Assembly: GCA_910577185.1 (NCBI GenBank)
Contig: CAJTLR010000010.1
Coordinates: 25,315-85,556 of the forward strand
Source of the DNA: an uncultured Acetatifactor sp.
Lineage (GTDB): Bacteria; Bacillota; Clostridia; Lachnospirales; Lachnospiraceae
Direction of reading: 5' to 3'
Length of the DNA: 60,242 bases
This document shows positions 25,895-34,443 of this stretch, in pieces; position 1 is the first letter of the stretch, and each line of letters starts with the position of its first letter. A program made the translations under genes and the position numbers. The notes under the pieces are model-generated. The model ran no database searches. It had not been told where the DNA came from and worked only from the letters and a program-made list of their open reading frames with translations.

Positions 25895-26962
25895 ATGAAA
25901 AAATATATCGTTTCGATGGGAATTATGGTATTGTTTGCACTTGTCACCGTGATGCCGCTGAAAGTGCACGCGCAGAGCGGTGACGGGTTCCTGCTGGATG
26001 AAGAGGGAAATGTGACGCTTGTCTCCGATCATGCGGCGAAGGAGGAGATTTCTTCCTTTCAGTTCAGTGTGAAGGTGGATTCCGCCGAGGCGAAGAGTGT
26101 GGAATTCCAGTTTGGGGAGAACAGCGCAAGGGTGACGGAATTTCGTTACGACCAGGCAGGAGATAATCTGAATGTATATGTGGCGGGGGTGGATCCCCTC
26201 TTTGAGGAGAACACGGACACCCTGGATGTTGGAAAAATTGTGATTCTGGATGGCAATGGCAATCCGGTGCCGGCTACCGTTACCGTGGTGGAAGATTCCC
26301 TTCAGTATGTCTATGGAACGGATCTGAAAACCATGACGGAGCTGGATCTTCCGGGAGCGGTGCAGGTAAACGCGCGGGAGGAGGAAAATCCCCAGCCTAC
26401 GATGACGCCGCCCACCCAGGAACCCGGGGCCACGGCAACGCCCCGGCCTACCCAGGCGCCCGGGGAACCGGGGCCCACGCAGGAACCCGTTCCCACGCAG
26501 GAACCGGGGCCTACCCAGGAGCCCTGGCCTCCCATGGATCCGCCGGTGACCTGGGATCCGGGCACATCGAATCCGTCGGAGCCGGATTACGGAGAAGAAA
26601 GTGAACCGGAAAGCGGCGGGCAGAAGGCAACCGGCGGGACCTGGAAATTAAAACCCAAAACCACCGCCAGGGCCACAAGTTCCCCCGTGCCATCGGCCAC
26701 ACCCAAGGCACCGGAAAGTATACCGGAACCGGAGGACCAGACAGTGGAATCCAGTCCTGCTCCGGAGGAGCGGACAGAGGAGACCGGGGAAGACGTGACC
26801 GCGTCAGCTGAAATTCCTTCCGAAGAAGAGGGACAGGAAGATGGCGGCATGGGCTGGATCTGGATTGTGGTAATTATCGCAATTGTCATTTTTGCGGCAG
26901 TGGCAGTGGGCGCCGTGGTGGTTCTGCGCAAAAAACCCGGACAGCCCAGGGACAAAGGCTGA
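25895..26962 (+). CDS. Membrane-anchored surface protein with possible cohesin-like domain
   Basis: This 355-residue protein has a signal peptide (residues 1-26), a beta-rich domain (about 30-145), a Pro-rich stalk with PTQEPGPTQEP repeats (about 155-230), a charged Ser/Glu/Pro-rich spacer, one membrane helix (GWIWIVVIIAIVIFAAVAVG, about 322-345) and a short basic tail. The beta-rich part has the strand pattern of a cohesin fold (ISSFQFSVKVDS, then NLNVYVAG), though I cannot confirm that by profile. It begins 11 bases after the dockerin-bearing M60 gene and is co-transcribed. If the domain is a cohesin it would hold that peptidase at the cell surface. Confidence 0.7.
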   Translation: MKKYIVSMGIMVLFALVTVMPLKVHAQSGDGFLLDEEGNVTLVSDHAAKEEISSFQFSVKVDSAEAKSVEFQFGENSARVTEFRYDQAGDNLNVYVAGVDPLFEENTDTLDVGKIVILDGNGNPVPATVTVVEDSLQYVYGTDLKTMTELDLPGAVQVNAREEENPQPTMTPPTQEPGATATPRPTQAPGEPGPTQEPVPTQEPGPTQEPWPPMDPPVTWDPGTSNPSEPDYGEESEPESGGQKATGGTWKLKPKTTARATSSPVPSATPKAPESIPEPEDQTVESSPAPEERTEETGEDVTASAEIPSEEEGQEDGGMGWIWIVVIIAIVIFAAVAVGAVVVLRKKPGQPRDKG

Positions 26963-27016
26963 GCGGAAGACAGAGAGCATTTTGTATAAAAATTGAATAA
27001 AAGAATGTATAAAATC

Positions 27017-27043
27017 TTGTGTAGAATGGAAAACTTATATAAT
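27017..27043 (+). promoter_or_regulatory. Possible promoter of mecA
   Basis: TTGTGT at 27017-27022 and TATAAT at 27038-27043 lie 15 bases apart in an AT-rich gap. Spacing is short, so confidence is limited. A leader of about 100 bases would precede mecA. Confidence 0.4.
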
Positions 27044-27149
27044 TGAAAAAATAAGAATATCATGTTATCATAAATATGTCATGGGGTGAAAGTGCAGTTG
27101 CATTTGTCCGGTGTGCCGATGGGGCAGACATGATTATGAGGATGATAAT

Positions 27150-27875
27150 ATGAGAATAGAACGAGTAGATGAAAAAACGGTAAAGTGCTTTCTGTCAAAC
27201 GAAGAACTGGAAGAGTACGATATTGATTATAAGGATTTCATTCTGCGCAGTGACAAGGCCCGGGAGGTTGTGCAGGAGATTATTGAGCAGGCAGAGGAGG
27301 AAGTAGGCTATAAGCCCCCCAAGTTTGCATTTGACCTGCAGATTATGATGCTGCCCGACCAGGGACTGATTCTGACTTTCTCCGATAGGGACCCGGAAGC
27401 CAAAGAGAGCGACCAGTTTATCGAGTGCCTGAAGGAAATGAAGAAAATATTGCAGAGAACCCGGGAAAAGATCAGCATGAACGCCGGGGAAGCGGCGGAG
27501 AACGGCGGCGGGAATACCGCCCAGGATACGGAGAATGCCCAGAATGAGAGCGGGGATACAAAACAGAACCAGAAGGTCAGCAGACCCAGTTTCGCGGTAT
27601 TTGTATTTTCCGGTCTGGGCAGGATCATGGAATATGCTTCCATGCTGCCCTCCAACCTGCAGGTGGACAGCAGGCTTTATGAGATGAACGGGCTATATTA
27701 TCTGTATCTGCTGAAAGGGCGGGCTTCCTATGAGCGTTACAGCAGGGCATGTGTCCAGGCCATGGAATTCGGCAGTCTCTTTGCGGCGGAAGAATCCCAG
27801 GTGATACAGCTGAAGGAGCACGGACGCTGCCTGATTGCGGAGAAAGCCGTAAAGAAGCTCAGGGGAAGTGTGTAA
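27150..27875 (+). CDS. mecA: MecA-like adaptor protein for ClpC
   Basis: This 241-residue protein has the MecA layout. The N-terminal domain begins MRIERVDEKTVKCFLSNEEL and binds substrates. A low-complexity Asn/Glu/Gly linker occupies about 110-145. The C-terminal domain (FAVFVFSGLGRIMEYASML to the end) binds ClpC. MecA delivers targets to ClpCP, the competence activator ComK in Bacillus and other proteins elsewhere. The ATG at 27150 follows GAGG by 8 bases. It is monocistronic, with a strong terminator downstream. Confidence 0.88.
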   Translation: MRIERVDEKTVKCFLSNEELEEYDIDYKDFILRSDKAREVVQEIIEQAEEEVGYKPPKFAFDLQIMMLPDQGLILTFSDRDPEAKESDQFIECLKEMKKILQRTREKISMNAGEAAENGGGNTAQDTENAQNESGDTKQNQKVSRPSFAVFVFSGLGRIMEYASMLPSNLQVDSRLYEMNGLYYLYLLKGRASYERYSRACVQAMEFGSLFAAEESQVIQLKEHGRCLIAEKAVKKLRGSV

Positions 27876-27935
27876 AAGCATGGCTCGGGGAAGGCGGCTG
27901 GAAACCGGCCCGAAGGTGACAATAACAGTTTATGA

Positions 27936-27980
27936 AATGAAGGCAGACGCCGGTATGGGGAGGCGCTGCCTTCATTTTTT
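27936..27980 (+). terminator. Terminator after mecA
   Basis: AATGAAGGCAG at 27936-27946 pairs with CTGCCTTCATT at 27966-27976, with inner CGCC/GGCG pairing, and is followed by a T run to 27980. Confidence 0.9.
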
Positions 27981-28045
27981 GTATGATTTTTTCCCTGCCT
28001 ATTGCTTTCTGGGACAGCATCCTGTAAACTGAAAGCAGGGCAAAA

Positions 28046-29227
28046 ATGAGGACTGGCCCGAATGGCATGACAGAACCGGAAGCAGGACAGGAGGCCGGAG
28101 AATTGAAAAAACAGATAGAGAAACTGGAACGGTATATCGGAAATTATTATCAGGATTTCAGTAAAATGAGATGGGACAAATGGAATTATGAGGATGGCTG
28201 TATTCTGATTGCGGCAATTCAGCTGTACGAAGCCACGGGAAACGCTGTTTTCCGGGATTTTGTGCTGGAATATCTGGACCGCTATATCACGGAAGAGGGG
28301 GATATCCGCTATTATAACCGGGAGGAATACCAGCTGGACAATGTGGCGCCGGGCAGGGCGGTTATCTTTGCCTATGAGCAGACCGGACGGGAGAAATACC
28401 GTCTGGCGATGGAACTTCTGATGCGCCAGCTGGATGGGCAGCCCAGAATCAAAGGGGGGAACTTCTGGCACAAGAAGATCTATCCCCACCAGGTCTGGCT
28501 GGACGGGCTTTTTATGGCGCAGCCTTTTTATGCCGCCTATGACACTAAATTCGGTGGAGAAGTCAGATATGTGGATATCACGGATCAGTTTGCACTGGTG
28601 CGGAAACATATGTTCTGCCCGGACAAGGGCCTTTTCTATCACGGATATGACGAATCCCGGAGTGCTTTCTGGGCAGATCCGGAGACAGGATGTTCGGCCG
28701 GTTTCTGGCTGCGGTCCATGGGATGGTTTCTGATGGCCCTTGTGGATACCATGGAAGAGATGAACAGCTGGTCCTATGATTACTACAGGCAGCTGCTTGA
28801 CAGTTACAAAGAGGGCATCAGGGGGATTCTTACATATAGGGACAGGGAGAGCGGCCTGTTTTTCCAGGTGCCGGACAGGGGAGACATTCCGGGAAATTAC
28901 ACGGAGACATCCGGTTCTGCCATGGTGGCGGCATCCATCCTGAAGGCCTGCCGTCTGAAAGTGCTGCTGGCAGAAAAGTACAGGGAGACAGGAGAGGGGA
29001 TTCTGGAAGCCATTATAGAGAGAAAACTCACAGAGAAAAACGGCGTGCTGACCCTGGAAGGAAACTGCAGTGTGGCAGGACTTGGCCCTGACCAGGGCAG
29101 GCGTGATGGCAGTATTGCCTATTATTTGTCCGAACCGGTGACGGCGGATGACAAGAAAGGTGTTGCTGCGGTTTTCATGGCATATGCCCAGTACCGTAAG
29201 CTTTGTGCCTGCACGGACATGCAGTGA
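28046..29227 (+). CDS. Unsaturated rhamnogalacturonyl/glucuronyl hydrolase (GH105)
   Basis: This 393-residue protein matches the YteR/YesR type of glycoside hydrolase family 105, an alpha6/alpha6 barrel that releases unsaturated galacturonic acid from the non-reducing end of pectin lyase products. Typical blocks are WDKWNYEDGCILIAAIQLYEA, the YPHQVWLDGLFMAQPFYAAY segment with the catalytic Asp, and SAGFWLRSMGWFLMALVD. No signal peptide is seen, so it acts on imported oligosaccharides. The ribosome site before the ATG at 28046 is weak (GCAGGG), and a start at 28067 is possible. It is followed by a GH28 gene. Confidence 0.9.
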   Translation: MRTGPNGMTEPEAGQEAGELKKQIEKLERYIGNYYQDFSKMRWDKWNYEDGCILIAAIQLYEATGNAVFRDFVLEYLDRYITEEGDIRYYNREEYQLDNVAPGRAVIFAYEQTGREKYRLAMELLMRQLDGQPRIKGGNFWHKKIYPHQVWLDGLFMAQPFYAAYDTKFGGEVRYVDITDQFALVRKHMFCPDKGLFYHGYDESRSAFWADPETGCSAGFWLRSMGWFLMALVDTMEEMNSWSYDYYRQLLDSYKEGIRGILTYRDRESGLFFQVPDRGDIPGNYTETSGSAMVAASILKACRLKVLLAEKYRETGEGILEAIIERKLTEKNGVLTLEGNCSVAGLGPDQGRRDGSIAYYLSEPVTADDKKGVAAVFMAYAQYRKLCACTDMQ

Positions 29228-29306
29228 CACTTGCGAAAAATGTGGGCGAAGGATGAATTGAGATAAAGGATTGCGTCATGACCGGGACGCGGAAATGGGG
29301 ACAGGC

Positions 29307-30866
29307 ATGGAAGGGAAGATATTATTTCAGACAGCCAGAAGTTTTGTGCTGGAGATTCTGGACGGGGAAGCGGACTATAGGACGAAGCCCTACGAACTTT
29401 ATGTAAACGGGAAGAAAGAACTGGAGGCAGACCGGACCATTGTGTCAGTGTACGGCCTGAAGCCGGACACGGCCTATGAAGTGCAGATCAGGCAGGGGGA
29501 TCAGGTATCGGCGCCGGTTTATCTGCACACGGACTATGAATATGTGACCCTGAACGTAAAGAATTTCGGCGCCAGGGGAGATGGTGTCAGCGACGACACG
29601 GTGTTTCTGCAGGCCGCCATTATGACGGCTCCGGAGCAGAGCAGGATTTATGTGCCGGAGGGCACTTACCGGTTCACCCATATTTTCCTGAAGAGTCATA
29701 TCCGGCTGGAACTGGCAGAGGGCGCTGTCCTTCTGGCGATTCCGGACAGGGAGAAATATCCGGTTCTGCCGGGAAGGACCGAGAGTTACGACGAGAAAGG
29801 GGAATTCATTGCCGCCAGCTGGGAGGGCAGCCCCATAGATACCTATGCCAGCATTGTGACGGGAATGTATGTGGAAGATGTGGTGATCTACGGCCAGGGC
29901 ATAATCGACGGAGCCGCGGATTTTCAAAACTGGTGGGATCTGGAGAAAATGAATCAGGACAAGGCCGCAAGGCCCCGCATGATGTTCCTGAACCACTGCA
30001 AAAATATTGTGGTGCAGGGCATTACCATACGGAATTCGCCATCCTGGAACATGCATCCTTTCTTTTCGGAGAATCTCCGCTATCTGGACATGAAAATCCA
30101 GTCGCCGGACAATTCCCACAATACGGACGGCATTGACCCGGAGTCCTGCACGGATGTGGAGATCGCGGGAGTCTTTTTCTCCGTGGGGGATGACTGCATT
30201 GCCGTAAAGTCGGGAAAAATGTACCTGGGCAAAACCTACCGGACACCCTCCAAAAACATTTGCATCCGCAACTGCTGGATGGAACGGGGACACGGTGGCG
30301 TGACCATAGGAAGCGAGAATGCGGCGGGCGTGGACAATATTCTGGTGAAGAACTGCCGTTTCGTCAATACGGACCGGGGACTCAGGGTGAAAAGCAGAAG
30401 GGGCAGGGGAAAGGATTCCTATCTCACGGGCATCACTTTTGAACATGTCAGAATGGAGGGCGTGAAGTCAGCCTTTGTGATCAACTGCTTTTATTTCTGC
30501 GGACCGGATGGAAAATCGGAATATGTGGCCTGCAAGGATGCCCTTCCTGTGGACGAGAGAACGCCCCGGGTGGGGAAGATTGTCATCCGCAATGTAAACT
30601 GTGTGGACTGCCATGTGGCAGGTCTCTATTTCTACGGACTGCCGGAGTCGAAGATTGAGAGCGTGGAGATGGAGAATGTGTTCATTTCATATGCGGAACA
30701 TGCCGAACCGGGGACGGCGGCCATGATGACCGGATGCGAGAAGGGCAGCCGCAAGGGAATTTTTGTGCGGAACGCGGAAAAAGTCACACTGAAGAACGTG
30801 GTGCTGGAAGGCAATGAGGGAGAGGCGCTGGACATAGAGGGCGTTGACGCCTGGAGCTGGGACTGA
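29307..30866 (+). CDS. Polygalacturonase-like glycoside hydrolase (GH28)
   Basis: This 519-residue right-handed beta-helix enzyme has all GH28 signatures in order: NTDGIDPES, GDDCIAVKSG with the paired catalytic aspartates, HGGVTIGSE with the active-site His, and RGLRVKSRRGRG. An N-terminal fibronectin III-like domain of about 90 residues precedes the helix, as in exo-polygalacturonases of gut Firmicutes. It hydrolyses alpha-1,4-linked galacturonic acid. No signal peptide is visible. The ATG at 29307 is favoured, because the open frame upstream begins with a TTG directly on its ribosome-like site; 29295 is an alternative. It works with the GH105 and probably the GH4 enzyme. Confidence 0.92.
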   Translation: MEGKILFQTARSFVLEILDGEADYRTKPYELYVNGKKELEADRTIVSVYGLKPDTAYEVQIRQGDQVSAPVYLHTDYEYVTLNVKNFGARGDGVSDDTVFLQAAIMTAPEQSRIYVPEGTYRFTHIFLKSHIRLELAEGAVLLAIPDREKYPVLPGRTESYDEKGEFIAASWEGSPIDTYASIVTGMYVEDVVIYGQGIIDGAADFQNWWDLEKMNQDKAARPRMMFLNHCKNIVVQGITIRNSPSWNMHPFFSENLRYLDMKIQSPDNSHNTDGIDPESCTDVEIAGVFFSVGDDCIAVKSGKMYLGKTYRTPSKNICIRNCWMERGHGGVTIGSENAAGVDNILVKNCRFVNTDRGLRVKSRRGRGKDSYLTGITFEHVRMEGVKSAFVINCFYFCGPDGKSEYVACKDALPVDERTPRVGKIVIRNVNCVDCHVAGLYFYGLPESKIESVEMENVFISYAEHAEPGTAAMMTGCEKGSRKGIFVRNAEKVTLKNVVLEGNEGEALDIEGVDAWSWD

Positions 30867-30919
30867 AAGGCAGGAGAGGCAGACAGCCTGCGGAAATTTA
30901 GGATGAGGGCAGGGCAGGA

Positions 30920-32272
30920 ATGGCACAGAAGAAAGATATGACAAAGGGAAAGATCACACTTCCGCTGATTGCGTTCACGGTTCCGCTGGTTCTGGGAAAC
31001 CTGTTCCAGCTTACCTATAATGCGGCGGATTCTGTGATAGTGGGATATTTTGTGGGGGAGGAAGCGCTGGCGGCAGTGGGAACATCCGCTCCTCTGATGA
31101 ATATTGCGCTTCTGCTGATCAGCGGGCTGTGCATGGGAGCCAGCATTCTGATGAGCGCCCAGTACGGCTCGGGGGACTACGGGCTGCTGTCCCGGCAGAT
31201 CAGCACCACATTTCTTGCGGGCTGCGGATTCTCCGTTCTTTTTTCCATTGTGACGATTCTGCTGGCCAGGCCGCTTCTGCTGCTGATCCAGGTTCCGGAG
31301 GAAGTGATAGGAGAAGCCAGTGCCTACCTGCGCATTGTGTTTCTGGGAATTTTGTTTACATTCATCTATAACTTTCTTGCCAATACCCTGCGGGCCCTGG
31401 GGGACAGTAAGACGCCCTTGTATTTTCTGATGATCAGCGCCGTGCTCAACATGGCAGGGGATGTGCTGCTGGTGGCAGTGGCCGGGCTGGGCGTGCCGGG
31501 AAGCGCCGTCTCCACGGTGGTGAGCGAGGCGTTCTGCTGTCTGCTGTGCGCCATATATATCAGGAAAAAAATACCCCTCTTATGTCTGGGACGGGGATGG
31601 CTTGTATTTGACAAAAAACTCCTGGGCAGAACCATTGCTTACGGAAGCACAAGCGCCATGCAGCAGGTCTGTCTGCAGGTGGGCAAGACCGTGATCCAGG
31701 CCATGGTAAACACCCAGGGCGTGAGTGTGATGGCAGCGTTTACCGCCGTGAACAGGGTAGACGATTTTGCATATACGCCGCAGCAGAATATCGGCCATGC
31801 CATGACTACCTTTATCGCCCAGAATAAAGGCGCAGGACATAAAGAACGGATACGGAAAGGATTTCAGGCCGGGATGCTGACAGAGGCGGTTTATTCTGTT
31901 TTTATCTGCGCCGTCATTTTTCTGGCCGCACCGCAGATTATGGGGCTGTTTACGAATGCGGAGGATACGGAGGTGGTATCCCTGGGCATATCGTATCTGC
32001 GGCAGATATCTTTTATGTATTTTCTTCCCTGCCTGACCAATGGGATTCAGGGATTTTTCCGCGGAATGGGAGACCTGAAGGTTACATTGTACAGTACTTT
32101 TATGAATATGCTGGGAAGAGTGGCTGCGGTGTGGCTGCTGATGATGGTATTTTCCATGGGATTTACCAGCCTGGCCTGGGCTAATTTTGCGGGCTGGGCA
32201 GTGATGCTTTTGTTTGAAGTGCCGCTGCTGGCAAAACAGATGAAATGGCTTTCCGCCGCGGAGGGGCAGTGA
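30920..32272 (+). CDS. MATE family efflux transporter
   Basis: This 450-residue protein has about 12 membrane helices in two homologous halves. The start (KGKITLPLIAFTVPLVLGNLFQLTYNAADSVIVG) is typical of MATE transporters, as is the FRGMGDLKVTLYSTFMNMLGR block of the second half. MATE proteins export drugs or metabolites using sodium or proton gradients. It lies 53 bases after the GH28 gene and may share its transcript, but substrate and link to pectin use are not evident. Confidence 0.92.
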   Translation: MAQKKDMTKGKITLPLIAFTVPLVLGNLFQLTYNAADSVIVGYFVGEEALAAVGTSAPLMNIALLLISGLCMGASILMSAQYGSGDYGLLSRQISTTFLAGCGFSVLFSIVTILLARPLLLLIQVPEEVIGEASAYLRIVFLGILFTFIYNFLANTLRALGDSKTPLYFLMISAVLNMAGDVLLVAVAGLGVPGSAVSTVVSEAFCCLLCAIYIRKKIPLLCLGRGWLVFDKKLLGRTIAYGSTSAMQQVCLQVGKTVIQAMVNTQGVSVMAAFTAVNRVDDFAYTPQQNIGHAMTTFIAQNKGAGHKERIRKGFQAGMLTEAVYSVFICAVIFLAAPQIMGLFTNAEDTEVVSLGISYLRQISFMYFLPCLTNGIQGFFRGMGDLKVTLYSTFMNMLGRVAAVWLLMMVFSMGFTSLAWANFAGWAVMLLFEVPLLAKQMKWLSAAEGQ

Positions 32273-32325
32273 GCCGTCAGGAAAGAGACTTTTGCCGGGC
32301 ATGAGCGGAACGAATGGAGGTATGG

Positions 32326-33630
32326 ATGGCTGGCGGGACAATAAGAGAAAGGCTGGAACATAAGGAACTGAAAATATTTTGCGGATTTTCCATAGTTCTG
32401 CTTTTTTTGGCGGGAATTGTGGGCATGATAAAGGAAGGGGAAGGCATATTGTCCGTTTTCAGGGGGCTGTGGACCATTGTGATTTCCCGGGATGCCCTGA
32501 TCACGGACTATTTCGGCCTGGCAGGATACGGAGCGGCGCTTATGAACGCGGTGCTGGTGATGGCCATGGGACTGGGGCTTCTGCATCAGGAAGAATTTAA
32601 ATTTACGGGTCTCACCATGGCGGCGGTTTTTATCAATGTAGGGTATGGCCTCTGGGGAAAGAATCCGGTAAATATCCTTCCCATTCTGCTGGGGGCGTCG
32701 GTCTATGCCAAGGTACATGGGTACCGGCTGGGCAGATACCTGTACACGGCATTGTTCGGAACCAGCCTGGCGCCCCTGGTGACGGAACTGGTGTTTCTTC
32801 TTCCTTTTGACCGGAAGATCAATCTGCTGATGGCAGTGGGATCGGGAATTCTCATCGGCTTTGTACTGCCGGGGCTTTCTGTACATACAGCTTCCATGCA
32901 TATGGGCTTCAGCCTGTTCAATGTGGGATTTTCCGCGGGGATTCTGGCATTTGTCCTGGTCTGTATTCTGAAATCTTTCGGCCTGGAGTGCGAGTCGGTC
33001 CTGATCTGGCGGGAGGGAAGGCCATTGTGGATAGGAGCGGGGCTGTATGGCTATTTTCTGCTGACCTTTCTCTACGGACTGTATTTGAACCGGGGTGAGA
33101 TAAAAGGCGTATTGAAAATATGGAAGCATCCGGGCCGGGCAGTGGCGGATTTTGTCCTCATGGAAGGTGTGGGGAATACGCTGATGAACATGGCGATGGT
33201 AGGCGCTGTCTGCGAGACTTACATCTATCTGATCGGAGGGGACCTTTCCGGACCCGTGGTTGGGGCCATTCTGACGGCATTCGGCTTTGCCGCTTTTGGC
33301 GCCCATGTGAAAAATTATGTGCCTGTGCTTCTGGGGGTTTATCTGTCCACATATTTAAACCAGTTTACCCCGGAGACGCCGGGGGTGCAGCTGGCGGCGA
33401 TTTTTGCGGTGGGCCTGGCTCCTATTGCGGGACGTTTCGGGGTGATTGCGGGGATTCTGGCAGGCATGCTCCATGTGGCCATCGCCACCTGTACATCCCA
33501 GATGTATGGCGGTTTAAATTTGTATAACAATGGTTTCAGCGCGGGCTGGGTGGCGATTATCATGGTGCCCGTACTGGAAAGTTTTATGCTGGAATATAAA
33601 AACAGAAAGAGGAAAAATCAAAATGTATGA
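32326..33630 (+). CDS. DUF1576 family membrane protein
   Basis: This 434-residue protein has about ten or more membrane segments and matches my recollection of the DUF1576 family of Firmicutes, whose role is unknown. Repeated Gly-rich segments such as LTAFGFAAFGAHVKNYVPVLLG and ATCTSQMYGGLNLYNNGFSAG suggest a transporter or channel-like fold. GGAGG at 32316-32320 favours the ATG at 32326 over the ATG at 32314. Its end overlaps the next gene by 8 bases, so the two are probably translated together. Confidence 0.75.
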   Translation: MAGGTIRERLEHKELKIFCGFSIVLLFLAGIVGMIKEGEGILSVFRGLWTIVISRDALITDYFGLAGYGAALMNAVLVMAMGLGLLHQEEFKFTGLTMAAVFINVGYGLWGKNPVNILPILLGASVYAKVHGYRLGRYLYTALFGTSLAPLVTELVFLLPFDRKINLLMAVGSGILIGFVLPGLSVHTASMHMGFSLFNVGFSAGILAFVLVCILKSFGLECESVLIWREGRPLWIGAGLYGYFLLTFLYGLYLNRGEIKGVLKIWKHPGRAVADFVLMEGVGNTLMNMAMVGAVCETYIYLIGGDLSGPVVGAILTAFGFAAFGAHVKNYVPVLLGVYLSTYLNQFTPETPGVQLAAIFAVGLAPIAGRFGVIAGILAGMLHVAIATCTSQMYGGLNLYNNGFSAGWVAIIMVPVLESFMLEYKNRKRKNQNV

Positions 33631-33970
33631 TGAACAGAGGAAAACATCAAAAATCATTGCGGAACTGACCATGTTCTTTTTGTCCATAGGAGCAGACAGA
33701 ATCCATTCCAGCATAGAACGGGATGGGAGGCATGGGAAAATTACTTTCCGCGCCAATTACCAGCCGGGCAACGAGGACAGGCTGCAGGATCTGAAATGTC
33801 TGGAGGAGCAGAGAAACGACGGCATAGAAGACATTTACTGGGAACTGGCAGGCACGGGGAATTTCGGGGAGACCAGCCAGCTGCATCTTGTGGGAATGAT
33901 GGTGGACAAGGCGGAGATCAGGATAGAAGACGGATTTGTGAACCTGACATTGTACAAGGATTTCGGGTAA
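33623..33970 (+). CDS. Hypothetical protein, 115 residues
   Basis: This is a small soluble protein without signal peptide or membrane segment. The first part (TSKIIAELTMFFLSIGADRIHSSI) forms a helix, followed by strands (GKITFRANY and AEIRIEDGFVNLTLY), like a small alpha/beta two-layer domain. I do not recognise the family. The ATG at 33623 follows GAGG by about 10 bases and overlaps the end of the DUF1576 gene, which suggests a joint function. Confidence 0.7.
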   Translation: MYDEQRKTSKIIAELTMFFLSIGADRIHSSIERDGRHGKITFRANYQPGNEDRLQDLKCLEEQRNDGIEDIYWELAGTGNFGETSQLHLVGMMVDKAEIRIEDGFVNLTLYKDFG

Positions 33971-33986
33971 AAATGTCGGGTTTACC

Positions 33987-34015
33987 TTGACAAAAAGAAA
34001 TTTCCTGACTATAAT
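33987..34015 (+). promoter_or_regulatory. Consensus sigma-A promoter of the proS T-box leader
   Basis: A perfect TTGACA at 33987-33992 and perfect TATAAT at 34010-34015 are separated by exactly 17 bases. Transcription should start near 34022. Confidence 0.9.
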
Positions 34016-34029
34016 CGCAAGTAGATACG

Positions 34030-34317
34030 ACTGTGAAGGGGATTAGTACAAATCTGCAGGCATCCCAGAGAGAGGACGTGGCATCCGGACCGTCAGGACG
34101 GCATGGATGCGGCTGTGAGGTCTTTATGCAGACGGGTTTGGAACCTGCCCCGGAGTTTCCGTGCGAGACTTCTTTCAGAGGCAGACAGTGGCTGCCGGGG
34201 AAGTGTAAGTACGGCGCAGGCCGGCGTTAGCGGCGCAGGAGATGGATGCATACAGCGTCAAGCAGGGTGGTACCGCCGGTTTTCCGGTCCCTTTCGGGAT
34301 GGAAATCCGGCGTTTTT
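34030..34317 (+). promoter_or_regulatory. T-box riboswitch controlling proS
   Basis: The leader carries the conserved T-box AGGGTGGTACCGCC at 34263-34276 (first base within one position) followed by an intrinsic terminator: CGCCGG at about 34274-34279 pairs with CCGGCG near 34307-34312, and T bases follow. Upstream, the stem I region has an AGTA element near 34045 and an internal loop on the 3' side containing GGAACCTG. The CCT at 34144-34146 is the likely specifier codon, matching uncharged proline tRNA. Binding of that tRNA would stabilise the antiterminator and allow proS expression. Confidence 0.92.
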
Positions 34318-34443
34318 CGTTTTCCTGCCCGATTGACGACGGGAGACCTGCGGAGGGTGAAAAGTGCCTTCCCTGCCCCATTCGTCCCTGGCCGGAGTAA
34401 AAGACAAAATGTGTGACAGCCGCGGATGCGGGAGGAGGAGAAA

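Noticed and set aside
26390..26540. Short repeats resembling a CRISPR array
   Set aside because: They are in-frame codon repeats for a Pro/Thr/Gln-rich stalk, with no spacer pattern and no cas genes.
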